A stretch of DNA of 64,000 nucleotides. Source: an uncultured Pseudomonas sp. GTDB taxonomy: Bacteria; Pseudomonadota; Gammaproteobacteria; Pseudomonadales; Pseudomonadaceae. The notes beneath the pieces are model-generated. The model was not told the origin of the DNA and ran no database searches. It saw only the letters and a list, made by a program, of their open reading frames with translations. Made by a program: the position numbers and the translations under genes. Location of the stretch: NCBI RefSeq assembly GCF_946886105.1, contig NZ_CAMPHV010000003.1, positions 62,001 through 126,000 on the forward strand, written 5' to 3'. The first letter of the stretch is position 1. Every line of letters starts with the position of its first letter. This document shows positions 8,074 through 18,276 of this stretch, piece by piece.

Positions 8074-9957
8074 TCAAGCGATGCGGAATTGCTCGGCGCT
8101 GTGATTCAGCGCCTGGACTTGCACGGACAAGCCTTTGGTGTGCTCCTCCAGGGTCAGACGCAGGCTTTTGGTTTCGCCGGTGTGGACGTTGATGTCCTCG
8201 ATTTTCCGCGCGATGTCTTCGGTGGTCGCGGAAATCTCCTCGATCGCCACCACCACTTGATGCATTTCCGCGGTCAGGTGTTCCATCGACTGGGTGATGT
8301 CGTCGATTGCCACGGCAGCCTCGCCGGCATGGCGTTCGCCTTCCGAAGCCAAAGTCAGGCCGCTGAGCATCAGTTGATCCATGCGTTCGGTCTGGTTTCT
8401 CAGGTCGTCGACGATGCTGGCGATATCGGTGGTGGCGGTGACGGTTTTCTGCGCCAGGGAGCGCACCTCGTCGGCCACCACCGAGAAGCCGCGGCCCGCT
8501 TCGCCGGCGCGTGCCGCTTCGATGGCGGCATTCAGGGCGAGCAGGTTGGTCTGCGCGGCCAGGCTGTTGATCACGTCGATGATGCCGGTGACCTTGGTGC
8601 TCGATTGGGTGAGCAGGGTGACCTGGGCATGGGTGGTCTGGATCAGCTGCGACAGGTTGCGCATGCTGGCGACGCTGTCGCCGATCACCTTGGCCCCGGT
8701 ACGCGCTGAGTTGCAGGCGGTTTGCGTGGAGTTGCCGACCTCGGTGGTCTGCCGCGCCATCTCGTTGACCGTCGCCGAGATCTGCTGCGAGGCGGAGGCC
8801 GCTTGCTCGGTTTGCATTTCCACTTGATTGCTGTTCTCGCCCATGCGCGTCATCGCTTCGCACAGGTAGGTGTGTAGCTCGGTCAGATGATGATTGCCGT
8901 CGACCACCTGGCGAATCACATTGGCAATGCCATCGGTCATCTGGTTGGACGCGGCGCCGAGTTGATTGAACTCGTCGTTGGGGTTGCGGCCAATCGCCAG
9001 TTTGGTGGTGAGGTTGCCGGTGGCGACCTTGGAGAGCAGCTCGATCACATCGTGCAATTGCGCCATCAGGGTGCGCGACGCCTGGCTCAGGGTGATCAAC
9101 ATGAATAGCGAGACGCCGACGAAGGTCAAACCCATCATCCAGCGCGCCGTGCTGCGCGCCTGTTCGGCCTGCTGCGCGGTGCTGACGAGAATGCCTTCTT
9201 CGAGCATCAGGTTCTGCTCGTCGATACGCTGTTCGATCTGCTGGCCCAGGCGCTCGAGTTGCTGCTCGATCTCGTAGATCTGCAGGATCAGCGCGTCGGT
9301 TTTGGCGAATTCCTGGGCGAAGGCCGCCACCGCCTGGCCGACCTTGTTTTCCCGCCAATCCAGCTCTTCGATCTTGGCGTCCATTTCCTTGATGGCGGCA
9401 TGCACCTTTTGCGCGAAGGCGACATTGAAGGTGGCGAGGTAGTCGCGCTGGTTGCTCACCGCCGCGGCGATGTAGTCGCGGATCAAGCCCAGGTTGATGC
9501 TTTCCAGCTCCGTCGAACTGGCCGCCAGGCTTGCGCGCTGGCCCTGAAAGGGGGTGAGGCCGAGCTGTCGCGACAACTCCAGCCATTTTTTCTCCAGGGC
9601 GATTTCGTCCTGGATCAGTTGATCGATCTGCGCGGCGCTTTGCTCGATCGCCGTATCTCCCAAGCCTTGCGCCTGGGCGGCGAAGCGTTGCGAACGCTCC
9701 TGCAATGCGCCCAAGCCGCTTTGAAAGTCCGCTTCGGTCTCCGGGGTGAGGGCCTTTCGCGCAGCGCCGAGCTTCAGCCAGTGGTTCATCAAGGTGATGG
9801 CCGTGGCGGAATAGGCCGTGGCGTTTTCCCGCGCGTGCTGGGCCTCGTTCAATCGTTGGCCGGCCCAGTAGGACGAGGCGGTCATCGCCGCCAGGCTGAA
9901 CAGGGTGATGGCGATCAGCAGGCGAAATTTTTGTTTCCAGGATAGGAACAGCTGCAC
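8074..9957 (-). CDS. Methyl-accepting chemotaxis protein
   Basis: 627 residues. A first membrane helix spans about 12-32, a long helical periplasmic sensor about 33-275 (all-alpha, helical-bundle type), a second helix about 276-298, then HAMP, then the cytoplasmic coiled coil. The signalling tip is intact: [19 protein letters not shown] followed by [19 protein letters not shown]. The ligand is unknown. No NWETF-type CheR tether is present at the C-terminus. A GAGGAG ribosome site precedes the ATG and a FliA-type promoter lies just upstream, so it should be expressed with the flagellar regulon. Confidence 0.93.
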   Translation of the reverse strand: MQLFLSWKQKFRLLIAITLFSLAAMTASSYWAGQRLNEAQHARENATAYSATAITLMNHWLKLGAARKALTPETEADFQSGLGALQERSQRFAAQAQGLGDTAIEQSAAQIDQLIQDEIALEKKWLELSRQLGLTPFQGQRASLAASSTELESINLGLIRDYIAAAVSNQRDYLATFNVAFAQKVHAAIKEMDAKIEELDWRENKVGQAVAAFAQEFAKTDALILQIYEIEQQLERLGQQIEQRIDEQNLMLEEGILVSTAQQAEQARSTARWMMGLTFVGVSLFMLITLSQASRTLMAQLHDVIELLSKVATGNLTTKLAIGRNPNDEFNQLGAASNQMTDGIANVIRQVVDGNHHLTELHTYLCEAMTRMGENSNQVEMQTEQAASASQQISATVNEMARQTTEVGNSTQTACNSARTGAKVIGDSVASMRNLSQLIQTTHAQVTLLTQSSTKVTGIIDVINSLAAQTNLLALNAAIEAARAGEAGRGFSVVADEVRSLAQKTVTATTDIASIVDDLRNQTERMDQLMLSGLTLASEGERHAGEAAVAIDDITQSMEHLTAEMHQVVVAIEEISATTEDIARKIEDINVHTGETKSLRLTLEEHTKGLSVQVQALNHSAEQFRIA

Positions 9958-10274
9958 GTTGGCTCCTCGCCACTTCAGGTGGCTTGTTCTCGGGAATCGG
10001 CAGATCGTGGAGCAACTTTAGGTCGGGATGCCGGCCTGGTCTCTCATAGAAAAGTAGCTCAAGGTCCGGCGAAGTAGAGAGAAGAGCCCTAATTCAGGTA
10101 AAGGCAACGGCGTCGTGAAACTCCGCTCAATGCCCCCGCAGCGGTTTCAGCGGGAGCGGCTGCGTTGGCCGGTCGAAAAGAACCTTGGTTACCATCCGCC
10201 CGGCGCCGCTGGGCGTAGGGCCGCGCGCCGGCTATACTCAGCGACTTTTTCCAGCCGCCAGACCTTGGTAGACC
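9958..10274. other. 317-bp divergent intergenic region between MCP and proA
   Basis: It holds the FliA promoter of the chemoreceptor at its left end and, near the right end, a candidate proA -10 box TATACT at 10233-10238 with no good -35. In the middle is an imperfect GC-rich inverted repeat (GCAGCGG...GCGGGAGCGGCTGC, about 10138-10165) that has no T-tract. I see no ORF, repeat family or RNA gene here. Confidence 0.6.
9994..10020 (-). promoter_or_regulatory. Sigma-28 (FliA) promoter of the chemoreceptor gene
   Basis: On the minus strand TAAAGTTG (10020 to 10013) is followed by 11 bases and GCCGATTC (10001 to 9994). The FliA consensus is TAAAGTTT-N11-GCCGATAA, so 13 of 16 consensus positions match with exact spacing. 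It lies 36 bp from the start codon, giving a short leader. Confidence 0.75.
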
Positions 10275-11543
10275 ATGACTGAGTCCGTGCTCGACTATAT
10301 GACCCGCCTGGGGCAGGCCGCCCGCCAGGCTTCCCGGGTAATCGCCGGTGCCAGCACCGCGCAGAAGAACCAGGCCCTGCAAGCCGCTGCCGCCGCTCTG
10401 GATGAGGCTCGCGCCGAACTGAGCGCGGCCAACGAACTGGATCTGGCCGCCGGCCGGGCGAATGGTTTGGATGCCGCGCTGCTCGACCGCCTGGCCCTGA
10501 CTCCGGCACGCATCGACGGCATGGTCGAAGGCTTGCGCCAGGTCGCCAGCCTGCCCGATCCAGTCGGTGCGATTCGCGATATGAGCTACCGTCCGTCGGG
10601 TATTCAGGTCGGCAAGATGCGCGTGCCCCTGGGCGTGATCGGCATTATTTACGAGTCGCGCCCCAACGTGACCATCGATGCCGCCAGCCTGTGCCTGAAA
10701 TCCGGTAACGCGACCATTCTGCGCGGCGGTTCGGAAGCCATTCATTCCAATCGCGCCATCGCCGCCTGCATCCAGCGCGGCTTGGCCGTTGCCGGCCTGC
10801 CTGCGGCCGTGGTGCAGGTGGTGGAAACCACCGACCGCGCCGCCGTCGGTGCCTTGATTACCATGCCCGAGTTCGTCGACGTGATAGTGCCGCGCGGCGG
10901 CAAGGGGCTGATCGAGCGCATCAGCCGCGATGCGCGGGTGCCGGTGATCAAGCACCTGGACGGCATCTGCCATGTCTATGTCGATGCCCTGGCGGATCTG
11001 GACAAGGCGCGCGGCATTGCCTTCAACGCCAAGACCTACCGCTACGGCATCTGCGGAGCGATGGAAACCCTGCTTGTCGATCAGGCCGTGGCCGCGGCCT
11101 TCTTGCCGGGCCTGGCGCAGATGTTCGTGGAAAAAGGCGTCGAACTGCGCGGCTGCGAGCGCACCCGGGCGCTGATCCAGGCAACGCCGGCGAGCGAAGA
11201 GGATTGGCGGACCGAGTACCTGGCGCCAATCCTGTCGATTCGGGTGGTCGATAGCCTGGATCAGGCGATCGAGCACATCAATCAGTACGGTTCGCACCAC
11301 ACCGACTCGATCGTCACCGAGCATCAAGGGCATGCCCGGCGTTTCCTCGCCGAGGTCGACTCCAGCTCGGTGATGCTCAATACCCCGACCTGCTTCGCCG
11401 ACGGCTTCGAATACGGCCTGGGCGCCGAGATCGGCATTTCCACGGACAAGCTGCACGCCCGTGGCCCGGTCGGTCTGGAAGGCCTGACCTGCGAGAAGTA
11501 TGTGGTGATCGGCGACGGTCAACTGCGCGGGCAGAATGGCTAA
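10275..11543 (+). CDS. proA: Glutamate-5-semialdehyde dehydrogenase (gamma-glutamyl phosphate reductase)
   Basis: 422 residues, full length for ProA. It reduces gamma-glutamyl phosphate with NADPH to glutamate semialdehyde, the second step of proline synthesis. The aldehyde dehydrogenase fold shows [17 protein letters not shown] near residue 117, the catalytic Cys260 in [11 protein letters not shown], and the ProA C-terminal block [17 protein letters not shown]. The chain proA-nadD-rsfS-rlmH is typical of Pseudomonas; the nadD start overlaps the end of proA by 8 bp. Confidence 0.97.
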   Translation: MTESVLDYMTRLGQAARQASRVIAGASTAQKNQALQAAAAALDEARAELSAANELDLAAGRANGLDAALLDRLALTPARIDGMVEGLRQVASLPDPVGAIRDMSYRPSGIQVGKMRVPLGVIGIIYESRPNVTIDAASLCLKSGNATILRGGSEAIHSNRAIAACIQRGLAVAGLPAAVVQVVETTDRAAVGALITMPEFVDVIVPRGGKGLIERISRDARVPVIKHLDGICHVYVDALADLDKARGIAFNAKTYRYGICGAMETLLVDQAVAAAFLPGLAQMFVEKGVELRGCERTRALIQATPASEEDWRTEYLAPILSIRVVDSLDQAIEHINQYGSHHTDSIVTEHQGHARRFLAEVDSSSVMLNTPTCFADGFEYGLGAEIGISTDKLHARGPVGLEGLTCEKYVVIGDGQLRGQNG

Positions 11544-12180
11544 AAAGGTCGGCATCCTCGGCGGCACCTTCGATCCGGTGCATATCGGCCATTTGCGTAG
11601 CGCCCTGGAAGTCGCCGAGTTCATGCAACTCGACGAGTTGCGCTTGATCCCCGCCGCGCGGCCGCCCCATCGCTCCACGCCGCAGGTCAGCGCTGCCGAC
11701 CGTCTGGCGCTGGTCGAGCTGGCGGTGGCGGGGGAGCCCTTGTTGCGGGTGGACGATCGTGAGCTCAAACGCGAACGGCCGTCCTACAGCATCGATACCC
11801 TGGAGTCGCTGCGCAGCGAGTTGGCCGCGGACGATCAGCTGTTTCTGTTGTTGGGCTGGGACGCTTTTTGCGGCCTGCCGGGCTGGCACCGTTGGGACGA
11901 GTTGCTGCAGCACTGCCACATCCTGGTGTTGCAACGCCCGGATGCCGACAGCGAGGCGCCTGAAGCGCTGCGCAATTTGCTGGCGGCGCGCAGCATCAGC
12001 GACCCGCTGACCCTGCAAGGGCCAGCGGGGCAGATTTCATTTATCTGGCAGACCCCGCTCGCGGTGTCGGCCACCCAGATCCGCGCGCTGCTGGCGAGCG
12101 GAAAGTCGGTTCGCTTTCTGCTACCCGACGCGGTTCTGGCCTATATACACGCGCACGGGCTGTACCGTGCGACGAACTGA
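11536..12180 (+). CDS. nadD: Nicotinate-nucleotide adenylyltransferase
   Basis: 214 residues. It joins ATP to nicotinate mononucleotide to form deamido-NAD. The nucleotidyltransferase signatures are intact: [13 protein letters not shown] at about residues 9-21 and the second motif SATQIRALL near the C-terminus (the family's SxTxxR). The overlap with proA and tight spacing with rsfS indicate one operon, in which NAD synthesis is linked to ribosome silencing and cell-wall elongation genes. Confidence 0.97.
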   Translation: MAKKVGILGGTFDPVHIGHLRSALEVAEFMQLDELRLIPAARPPHRSTPQVSAADRLALVELAVAGEPLLRVDDRELKRERPSYSIDTLESLRSELAADDQLFLLLGWDAFCGLPGWHRWDELLQHCHILVLQRPDADSEAPEALRNLLAARSISDPLTLQGPAGQISFIWQTPLAVSATQIRALLASGKSVRFLLPDAVLAYIHAHGLYRATN

Positions 12181-12202
12181 ACACGAGGCAAACGAGTTAC
12201 TT

Positions 12203-12583
12203 ATGACGACGCAAAAAATGCTCAGCGAAGATTTGGTCAAGCTGGCCATCGCTGCCCTGGAAGACATCAAGGCGCAAGACATCACCACCATCGATGTGCG
12301 CGACAAGACCAGCATCACCGATTTCATGGTGATCGCCAGCGGTACCTCCAGCCGTCACGTCAAGTCGCTGGTCGACAACGTACTGGAGAAGGTCAAGGAG
12401 CAGGGCGTGCGCCCGCTGGGCAGCGAAGGCCTGGATTCCGGTGAATGGGCGCTGCTCGACCTGGGCGATATCGTCGTTCACGTGATGCTGCCGACCGCCC
12501 GGCAGTTCTATGACCTCGAGCGTTTGTGGCAGGGCGCCGAACAGAGCCGCGCGCAGTTCAGCCCGGAGCCGGGCCAGGAATAA
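12203..12583 (+). CDS. rsfS: Ribosomal silencing factor RsfS
   Basis: 126 residues from ATG 12203 ([13 protein letters not shown]). It binds ribosomal protein uL14 on the 50S subunit and blocks joining with 30S in stationary phase or starvation. The Oligomerisation/Iojap domain is clear: [31 protein letters not shown] and [16 protein letters not shown] longer upstream frame exists but overlaps nadD and lacks a better ribosome site. It lies 22 bp after nadD and 12 bp before rlmH. Confidence 0.95.
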   Translation: MTTQKMLSEDLVKLAIAALEDIKAQDITTIDVRDKTSITDFMVIASGTSSRHVKSLVDNVLEKVKEQGVRPLGSEGLDSGEWALLDLGDIVVHVMLPTARQFYDLERLWQGAEQSRAQFSPEPGQE

Positions 12584-12595
12584 GGGCGGATCGTC

Positions 12596-13063
12596 GTGCG
12601 CATCAAACTGATCGCCGTCGGCTCGCGGATGCCGCGCTGGGTCGAGGAGGGCTGGCAGGAATATGCCAAGCGCATGCCCTCCGAGTTGAGCCTGGAGCTG
12701 GTCGAGATTCCGCTGACCACCCGCGGCAAGAATGCCGATGTGGCGCGGATGATCCGTCAGGAAGGCGAAGCCATGCTGGCCAAGGTGCAGCCGGGCGAAC
12801 GCATCGTCACCCTGGAGGTCGAAGGGCGGCCGTGGAGCACCGAGCAGTTGGCGGTCGAGTTGGACAAATGGCGTCTGGATGCGCGCACCGTCAACCTGAT
12901 GGTCGGCGGCCCCGAAGGCCTGGCGCCGGAAGTCCAGGCGCGCAGCGAACAGCGCTGGTCGTTGTCGCCCCTGACCTTGCCGCACCCGCTGGTGCGCATC
13001 CTGATCGGCGAGCAGATGTATCGTGCCTGGACGGTATTGTCCGGCCACCCCTATCACAAGTGA
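12596..13063 (+). CDS. rlmH: 23S rRNA (pseudouridine1915-N3)-methyltransferase
   Basis: 155 residues with a GTG start and no better ATG. It is a SPOUT methyltransferase that modifies pseudouridine 1915 in helix 69 of 23S rRNA on the 70S ribosome. Signatures: [13 protein letters not shown] at the N-terminus, the knot region [14 protein letters not shown] and the C-terminal [18 protein letters not shown] ending YHK, as in E. coli RlmH (also 155 residues). It stays next to rsfS across gammaproteobacteria. Confidence 0.97.
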   Translation: MRIKLIAVGSRMPRWVEEGWQEYAKRMPSELSLELVEIPLTTRGKNADVARMIRQEGEAMLAKVQPGERIVTLEVEGRPWSTEQLAVELDKWRLDARTVNLMVGGPEGLAPEVQARSEQRWSLSPLTLPHPLVRILIGEQMYRAWTVLSGHPYHK

Positions 13064-13090
13064 TTCTCCATAAGTAGCCAGCAGTCGCCG

Positions 13091-14995
13091 ATGCCGCAGC
13101 CGATCCAACTGAAAGACCATGAAAAAGACTCCCGCCTGATTCGCCGGCGGGTGTTGGTCGGCGCTGCGCTCTTTGTGCTGCTGACCCTGGTGTTGATCGC
13201 GCGCATGTACTACCTGCAGGTGGTGCAGTTCGAATATCACTCGACGCTATCGGAAAACAACCGGGTCCACGTGCAGCCGATCCCGCCGAACCGCGGGCTG
13301 ATTTTCGACCGCAACGGGGTGATAGTCGCCGATAACCGGCCGAGCTTCAGCCTGACCCTGACCCGCGAGCGGGCCGGTGACTGGCCGCAGGTGCTCGACG
13401 TGATCGTCGAGGTGCTGGAATTGAGCGCCGACGACCGCGCCCTGTTCGAAAAGCGCGTGCGCCAGGGGCGCCGGCCCTTCGAGCCGGTGCCGGTCTTGTT
13501 CGAACTCACCGAGGAGCAGATCGCCCGCATCGCCATCAACCAGTTCCGCCTGCCCGGCGTCGAGGTGGTGGCGCAATTGGTGCGGCATTACCCGCTCGGC
13601 GAGCATTTCGCCCATTCGGTGGGCTATGTCGGGCGGATCAACGAAAAAGAGCTGAAAGAACTCGATCCGGTGGCTTACAGCGGCACCCATCATATCGGCA
13701 AGACCGGCATCGAGCGCTTCTACGAGGCGCAATTGCACGGCGAAGTCGGCTACGAGGAAGTCGAAACCAACGCCCGTGGGCGCGTGTTGCGCGTGCTCAA
13801 ACGCACCGATCCCTTGCCCGGTCAGGACATCGTGCTGAGCCTCGATGTACGCCTGCAACAGGCCGCCGAGCAGGCGCTGGCCGGCCGGCGCGGTGCCATC
13901 GTGGCGATCCAGCCGCAGACCGGCGAGGTGTTGGCGATGGTCAGCCAGCCGAGTTTCGATCCCAACCCCTTCGTCACCGGCATCGGCTTCCAAGCCTATG
14001 CCGAGCTGCGCGACTCCATCGACCGGCCGCTGTTCAACCGGGTCTTGCGCGGCCTCTACCCGCCGGGCTCGACGATCAAGCCGATGATGGCGGTGGCGGG
14101 CTTGGATGCCGGGGTCGTTACCCCCAGCAGCCGGGTGTTCGATCCCGGTTTCTATCAGTTGGCCAACCACAGCCACAAGTACCGCAACTGGAACCGCAGC
14201 GGCGACGGCTGGGTCAGCCTGGAGCTGGCGATCGCGCGTTCCAACGACACCTATTTCTACGACCTGGCGCATAAGCTGGGCATCGACCGCATGCATGAGT
14301 ACATGACCGCCTTCGGTCTCGGTGAGCGGGTATCGCTGGACATGTTCGAAGAGTCTTCCGGGTTGATGCCGTCGCGCGATTGGAAGCGCGCGCGTTACCG
14401 TCAGCCCTGGTATCCGGGGGAGACCGTGATCCTCGGTATCGGTCAGGGCTATATGCAGGTCTCGCCGCTGCAATTGGCCCAGGCCACCGCGCTGATGGCC
14501 AACAAGGGCAAATGGATTCGGCCGCACCTGGCCAAGAGTATCGGCGGGCTGCGGCCGGTCGACGACAACCCTAAGGCCGACATCGTGCTGCGCGACCCCA
14601 AGTTCTGGGATTACAGCCGCAACGGCATGGAGCAGGTGATGCACGGTGCGCGCGGCACCGCACGCAAGGTCGGCGACACCTCGGTCTACCGGATCGCCGG
14701 GAAAAGCGGCACTGCGCAGGTGGTGGCGATCAAGCAGGGTGAGAAATACGACCGTAACAAGGTTCAGGAGCGTCATCGCGACCATGCCCTGTTCGTCGCG
14801 TTCGCCCCCGCCGAGCGGCCGCAGATCGCCGTGGCGGTGATGGTGGAGAACGGCGAATCCGGCTCGGGCGTCGCCGCGCCGGTGGTCAAGCAGGTAATGG
14901 ACGCCTGGCTGCTCGATGAGAACGGTCAGTTGAAAGCCGAGTTCGCGCCGCCCCTGGCCGAAGGCGCCCCCGTGGTGAATAGCGATGAACAGTAA
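13091..14995 (+). CDS. mrdA: Penicillin-binding protein 2, peptidoglycan transpeptidase of the elongasome
   Basis: 634 residues. A cytoplasmic tail and one membrane helix (about 20-42) precede the pedestal domain and the transpeptidase domain. The active-site motifs are present: SxxK at Ser327 (GSTIKP), SxN in RSNDTYF and KSGT in AGKSGTAQVV. It cross-links new glycan strands in lateral wall growth with RodA, whose gene overlaps its 3' end by 11 bp. Several Pseudomonas call it pbpA. It is the target of mecillinam. Confidence 0.97.
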   Translation: MPQPIQLKDHEKDSRLIRRRVLVGAALFVLLTLVLIARMYYLQVVQFEYHSTLSENNRVHVQPIPPNRGLIFDRNGVIVADNRPSFSLTLTRERAGDWPQVLDVIVEVLELSADDRALFEKRVRQGRRPFEPVPVLFELTEEQIARIAINQFRLPGVEVVAQLVRHYPLGEHFAHSVGYVGRINEKELKELDPVAYSGTHHIGKTGIERFYEAQLHGEVGYEEVETNARGRVLRVLKRTDPLPGQDIVLSLDVRLQQAAEQALAGRRGAIVAIQPQTGEVLAMVSQPSFDPNPFVTGIGFQAYAELRDSIDRPLFNRVLRGLYPPGSTIKPMMAVAGLDAGVVTPSSRVFDPGFYQLANHSHKYRNWNRSGDGWVSLELAIARSNDTYFYDLAHKLGIDRMHEYMTAFGLGERVSLDMFEESSGLMPSRDWKRARYRQPWYPGETVILGIGQGYMQVSPLQLAQATALMANKGKWIRPHLAKSIGGLRPVDDNPKADIVLRDPKFWDYSRNGMEQVMHGARGTARKVGDTSVYRIAGKSGTAQVVAIKQGEKYDRNKVQERHRDHALFVAFAPAERPQIAVAVMVENGESGSGVAAPVVKQVMDAWLLDENGQLKAEFAPPLAEGAPVVNSDEQ

Positions 14996-16130
14996 TTTCG
15001 ACCGCACCCTGTCCACCGACGACCTGCTACGCCGGCGCGCCAGCTTGCTGCAGCGCGTGCATATCGACGGCATCCTCATGGTGTTGCTGTTGCTGCTGGC
15101 TACCGGCAGCCTGTTCATCCTCTATTCGGCCAGCGGCAAGAACGTCGACCTGGTGACCAAGCAGGCCAGCTCTTTCGCCATCGGCCTGGTCGGCATGCTG
15201 ATCATCGCCCAGTTCGACCCGCGCTTCATGGCGCGCTGGGTGCCGTTGGGTTATCTCGCCGGGGTGGGTTTGCTGATCGCGGTAGACGTCATGGGCCACA
15301 ACGCCATGGGCGCTACGCGCTGGATCAATATTCCCGGGGTGATCCGCTTCCAACCGTCGGAATTCATGAAGATCATCATGCCGGCGACCATCGCCTGGTA
15401 CCTGTCCAAGCGCAGTCTGCCGCCGCGCCTCAAACATATCTGCATCAGCATGATGCTGATTGCCGTGCCCTTCGTGCTGATTCTGCTGCAGCCCGACCTC
15501 GGCACCTCGCTGCTGATCATCACATCGGGCGTCTTCGTGCTGTTCATCGCCGGTTTGCAGTGGCGCTGGATCGGCGGCGCGGTCGCGGCGCTGGTGCCGA
15601 TCGCGGTGGCCATGTGGTTCTTCGTGCTGCGCGAATACCAGAAGCAGCGCGTGCTGACCTTCCTCAACCCGGAAAGCGACCCCCTGGGCAGCGGCTGGAA
15701 CATCATTCAATCGAAGGCCGCCATCGGTTCCGGCGGCGTGCTGGGCAAGGGCTGGTTGCTCGGCACCCAGTCGCACCTGGACTTTTTGCCGGAAAGCCAC
15801 ACCGACTTTATCATCGCGGTGCTGGCCGAGGAGTTCGGCCTGGTCGGGGTGTGCCTGTTATTGCTGATTTACCTGCTGTTGATCGCACGCGGTCTGGTGA
15901 TTACCGTGCAAGCGCAGACGCTGTTCGGTAAGCTGCTCGCCGGCGCCCTGACGATGACTTTCTTCGTTTACGTCTTCGTCAATATCGGTATGGTCAGCGG
16001 ACTCCTGCCGGTGGTGGGGGTGCCATTGCCGTTTATCAGTTACGGCGGAACTTCGCTGATCACCCTGCTCGCAGGGTTCGGCATTTTGATGTCCATCCAC
16101 ACGCACCGTAAGTGGATGGCAAAGGGTTAA
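14985..16130 (+). CDS. rodA: Peptidoglycan glycosyltransferase RodA
   Basis: 381 residues with about ten membrane helices of the SEDS family. Conserved blocks include TRWINIPG, FQPSEFMKI, the periplasmic QPDLGTSLLI region (which holds the catalytic-type Asp) and FISYGGTSLI near the C-terminus. It polymerises lipid II into glycan strands and works with PBP2 and MreBCD. The start at 14985 overlaps mrdA, which suggests coupled synthesis of the two partners. Confidence 0.97.
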   Translation: MNSNFDRTLSTDDLLRRRASLLQRVHIDGILMVLLLLLATGSLFILYSASGKNVDLVTKQASSFAIGLVGMLIIAQFDPRFMARWVPLGYLAGVGLLIAVDVMGHNAMGATRWINIPGVIRFQPSEFMKIIMPATIAWYLSKRSLPPRLKHICISMMLIAVPFVLILLQPDLGTSLLIITSGVFVLFIAGLQWRWIGGAVAALVPIAVAMWFFVLREYQKQRVLTFLNPESDPLGSGWNIIQSKAAIGSGGVLGKGWLLGTQSHLDFLPESHTDFIIAVLAEEFGLVGVCLLLLIYLLLIARGLVITVQAQTLFGKLLAGALTMTFFVYVFVNIGMVSGLLPVVGVPLPFISYGGTSLITLLAGFGILMSIHTHRKWMAKG

Positions 16131-16138
16131 TCGGGGTT

Positions 16139-17161
16139 ATGAGTTCAATGCGAGTACTGCGCGGCAGGGCTGCACGGCATGCACCTTGGCTGGCTTTGGC
16201 CGGGGTGTTGGGGTGGGCGCAAGCGAGCCTTGCCGGCGAATACGAAAGTTCGCCGCAGGTCGCCGAGTTCGTCACGGAGATGACCCGCGACTACGGCTTC
16301 GCCAGCGAGCAACTGGTCAGCCTGTTCGCCGCCGCCGAGCGCAAGCAGAACATCATCGACGCCATCTCGCGCCCGGCGGAAAAGGTCAAACCCTGGAAGG
16401 ACTATCGGCCGATCTTCATCACCGATTCGCGGATATCCCGCGGCGTGGAGTTCTGGCGCGAACACGAGGAAGCGCTCAAGCGCGCCGAGGCGGAATATGG
16501 CGTACCGCCGCAGGTGATAGTGGCGATCATCGGTGTGGAAACCTTTTACGGCGGCAATACCGGTGGTTATCGGGTGGTCGATGCCCTGTCGACCTTGGCG
16601 TTCGATTATCCGCCGCGTGCGCCCTTCTTCCGCAAGGAACTGCGCGAGTTTCTGCTATTGGCCCGCGAAGAGCAGGTCGATCCGCTGACCCTGACCGGCT
16701 CCTACGCCGGCGCCATGGGGTTGCCGCAGTTCATGCCGAGCAGCTTCCGCGCCTATGCGGTGGATTTCGACGGTGACGGCCGGATCAATATCTGGAGCAA
16801 TCCGGTGGATGCCATCGGCAGTGTCGCCAGTTATTTCAAACGTCATGGCTGGCAGCCGGGCGAACCGGTGGTCAGCGCCGCCAGTATCGAGGGCGATGCG
16901 GTCGAGCAGGGCCTGACGGTCGGCCTCGACCCGGTGAAGAACGTCGCCGAGCTGCGCGGCCTCGGCTGGACCAGCGCCGATCCGTTGGACGACCTGTTGC
17001 CGGTCACCGCCTTTCGCCTCGAAGGTGCCGAAGGCGCGGAATATTGGCTAGGCTTACCTAACTTCTTTGTCATTACCCGCTACAACCGCAGCGTGATGTA
17101 CGCCATGGCGGTCAATCAATTGGCCGAACTGATGGTCGAAGCGCGAGGTACTCAACCATGA
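16139..17161 (+). CDS. mltB: Membrane-bound or soluble lytic murein transglycosylase B
   Basis: 340 residues from ATG 16139 (an ATG at 16148 would also serve). A cleavable signal peptide ends near ASLAGEYES with no lipobox, matching the soluble SltB1 form of P. aeruginosa rather than the lipoprotein MltB of E. coli. The GH103 fold has the catalytic Glu134 in GVETFYGGNTGG and the GLPQFMPSSFRAYAVDFDGD block. It cleaves glycan strands to 1,6-anhydro ends in the periplasm. Its stop overlaps rlpA by 4 bp. Confidence 0.95.
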   Translation: MSSMRVLRGRAARHAPWLALAGVLGWAQASLAGEYESSPQVAEFVTEMTRDYGFASEQLVSLFAAAERKQNIIDAISRPAEKVKPWKDYRPIFITDSRISRGVEFWREHEEALKRAEAEYGVPPQVIVAIIGVETFYGGNTGGYRVVDALSTLAFDYPPRAPFFRKELREFLLLAREEQVDPLTLTGSYAGAMGLPQFMPSSFRAYAVDFDGDGRINIWSNPVDAIGSVASYFKRHGWQPGEPVVSAASIEGDAVEQGLTVGLDPVKNVAELRGLGWTSADPLDDLLPVTAFRLEGAEGAEYWLGLPNFFVITRYNRSVMYAMAVNQLAELMVEARGTQP

Positions 17162-18162
17162 CGGGCTTGCCATTCAAGCTCGCCGCCTGCGGCGCCCTGG
17201 CCGTATTGCTGGCGAGCTGTTCTTCGAACCGAGCGCCGCAACCGGTCGCGCCCGTGCAGCCGGGCGCCGCGATTTCCGGGCCGGACGATTTCGCCCGCCC
17301 ACACCGCGACGGCGCGCCCTGGTGGGACGTCGATGTCTCGCGAATTCCCGACGCCGTGCCCATGCCCCATTACGGGCGGGTCAAGTCCAGCCCCTATACG
17401 GTGTTCGGCAAGCAGTACTACCCGATCGCCGATGCCCGCCGCTATCGCGCCGAAGGTCCGGCCTCCTGGTACGGCACCAAATTCCACGGTCAGGCCACCG
17501 CCAACGGCGAAACCTACGACCTCTATGGCATGACCGCCGCGCACAAGACCCTGCCGCTGCCCAGCTACGTGCGGGTGACCAACCTGGAGAACGGCAAGAG
17601 CGCGATCCTGCGGGTCAACGATCGCGGGCCCTTCTATTCGGATCGGATCATCGACCTGTCCTTCGCCGCGGCGAAGAAGCTCGGTTATGCGGAAAAGGGC
17701 ACGGCACGGGTCAAGGTCGAGGGTATCGATCCGCACGAGTGGTGGGCCCAGCAGGGTCGCCCGGTGCCCATGGTGCTGGCGCAGCCGCGGCAGGCCGAGC
17801 CGGTCCAGACCGTCGCCCAGCCTATCGGCCAGCCGCTCGAGCAGTACTCGCCGCCCCCGCAACAGCACGCCGCCGCGGTGCTCCCCGTGCAGATCGACGC
17901 AAAAAAAAACGCTTCAGTCGCAGCCTCTGGCCTGTATCTCCAGGTCGGCGCCTTCGCCAACCCGGACGCTGCGGAGCTGCTGAAGGCCAAATTGAGCGAT
18001 ACGGTGACTGCCCCGGTATTCATCAGCTCAGTGGTGCGCAACCAGCAGATTCTGCACCGCGTGCGCCTGGGCCCGTTGAGCAGCCAGGGCGAGGCTGAGC
18101 AGTTGCAGGACAGCCTGCGTCTGGCCAATCTCGGTCCATCGACCCTGATCAGGCCGGATTGA
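17158..18162 (+). CDS. rlpA: Septal ring lytic transglycosylase RlpA
   Basis: 334 residues. A lipoprotein signal ends LLASC (lipid Cys about residue 21). A double-psi beta-barrel domain follows at about 100-200 (GPASWYGTKFHGQATANGE, RVNDRGPFYSDRIIDLS), then a Pro/Gln-rich linker, and a C-terminal SPOR domain from about residue 258 (GLYLQVGAFANPDAAELL). RlpA cuts denuded glycans at the division septum and SPOR takes it there. The linker contains an unusual run of nine A residues at 17901-17909 just before SPOR; a slip there would remove SPOR. Confidence 0.95.
   Translation: MTGLPFKLAACGALAVLLASCSSNRAPQPVAPVQPGAAISGPDDFARPHRDGAPWWDVDVSRIPDAVPMPHYGRVKSSPYTVFGKQYYPIADARRYRAEGPASWYGTKFHGQATANGETYDLYGMTAAHKTLPLPSYVRVTNLENGKSAILRVNDRGPFYSDRIIDLSFAAAKKLGYAEKGTARVKVEGIDPHEWWAQQGRPVPMVLAQPRQAEPVQTVAQPIGQPLEQYSPPPQQHAAAVLPVQIDAKKNASVAASGLYLQVGAFANPDAAELLKAKLSDTVTAPVFISSVVRNQQILHRVRLGPLSSQGEAEQLQDSLRLANLGPSTLIRPD
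17901..17909 (+). other. A9 homopolymer at the linker-SPOR junction of rlpA
   Basis: Nine consecutive A residues encode Lys-Lys-Asn in the reading frame GCA AAA AAA AAC, which contains the slippery heptamer A AAA AAA. Loss of one A reaches a stop at about 17983; gain of one reaches a stop at about 18098. Both outcomes keep the lipoprotein anchor and barrel domain and lose SPOR. Such runs are rare in coding DNA of this base composition. Confidence 0.8.
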
Positions 18163-18276
18163 TGCGGCAACTTATCGACCCGCGACAGGACTAAACACCA
18201 GCGGCGACCCGCCCGCTCGCAGCACTCCATTGGCCCGCCAGGGCTCTGTTCGACCCTCAGCAACCCAGAGATACGG

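Noticed and set aside
8045..10015. 656-codon minus-strand ORF in another frame over the chemoreceptor
   Set aside because: Arg/Pro/His-rich without any domain; the chemoreceptor frame has full family motifs.
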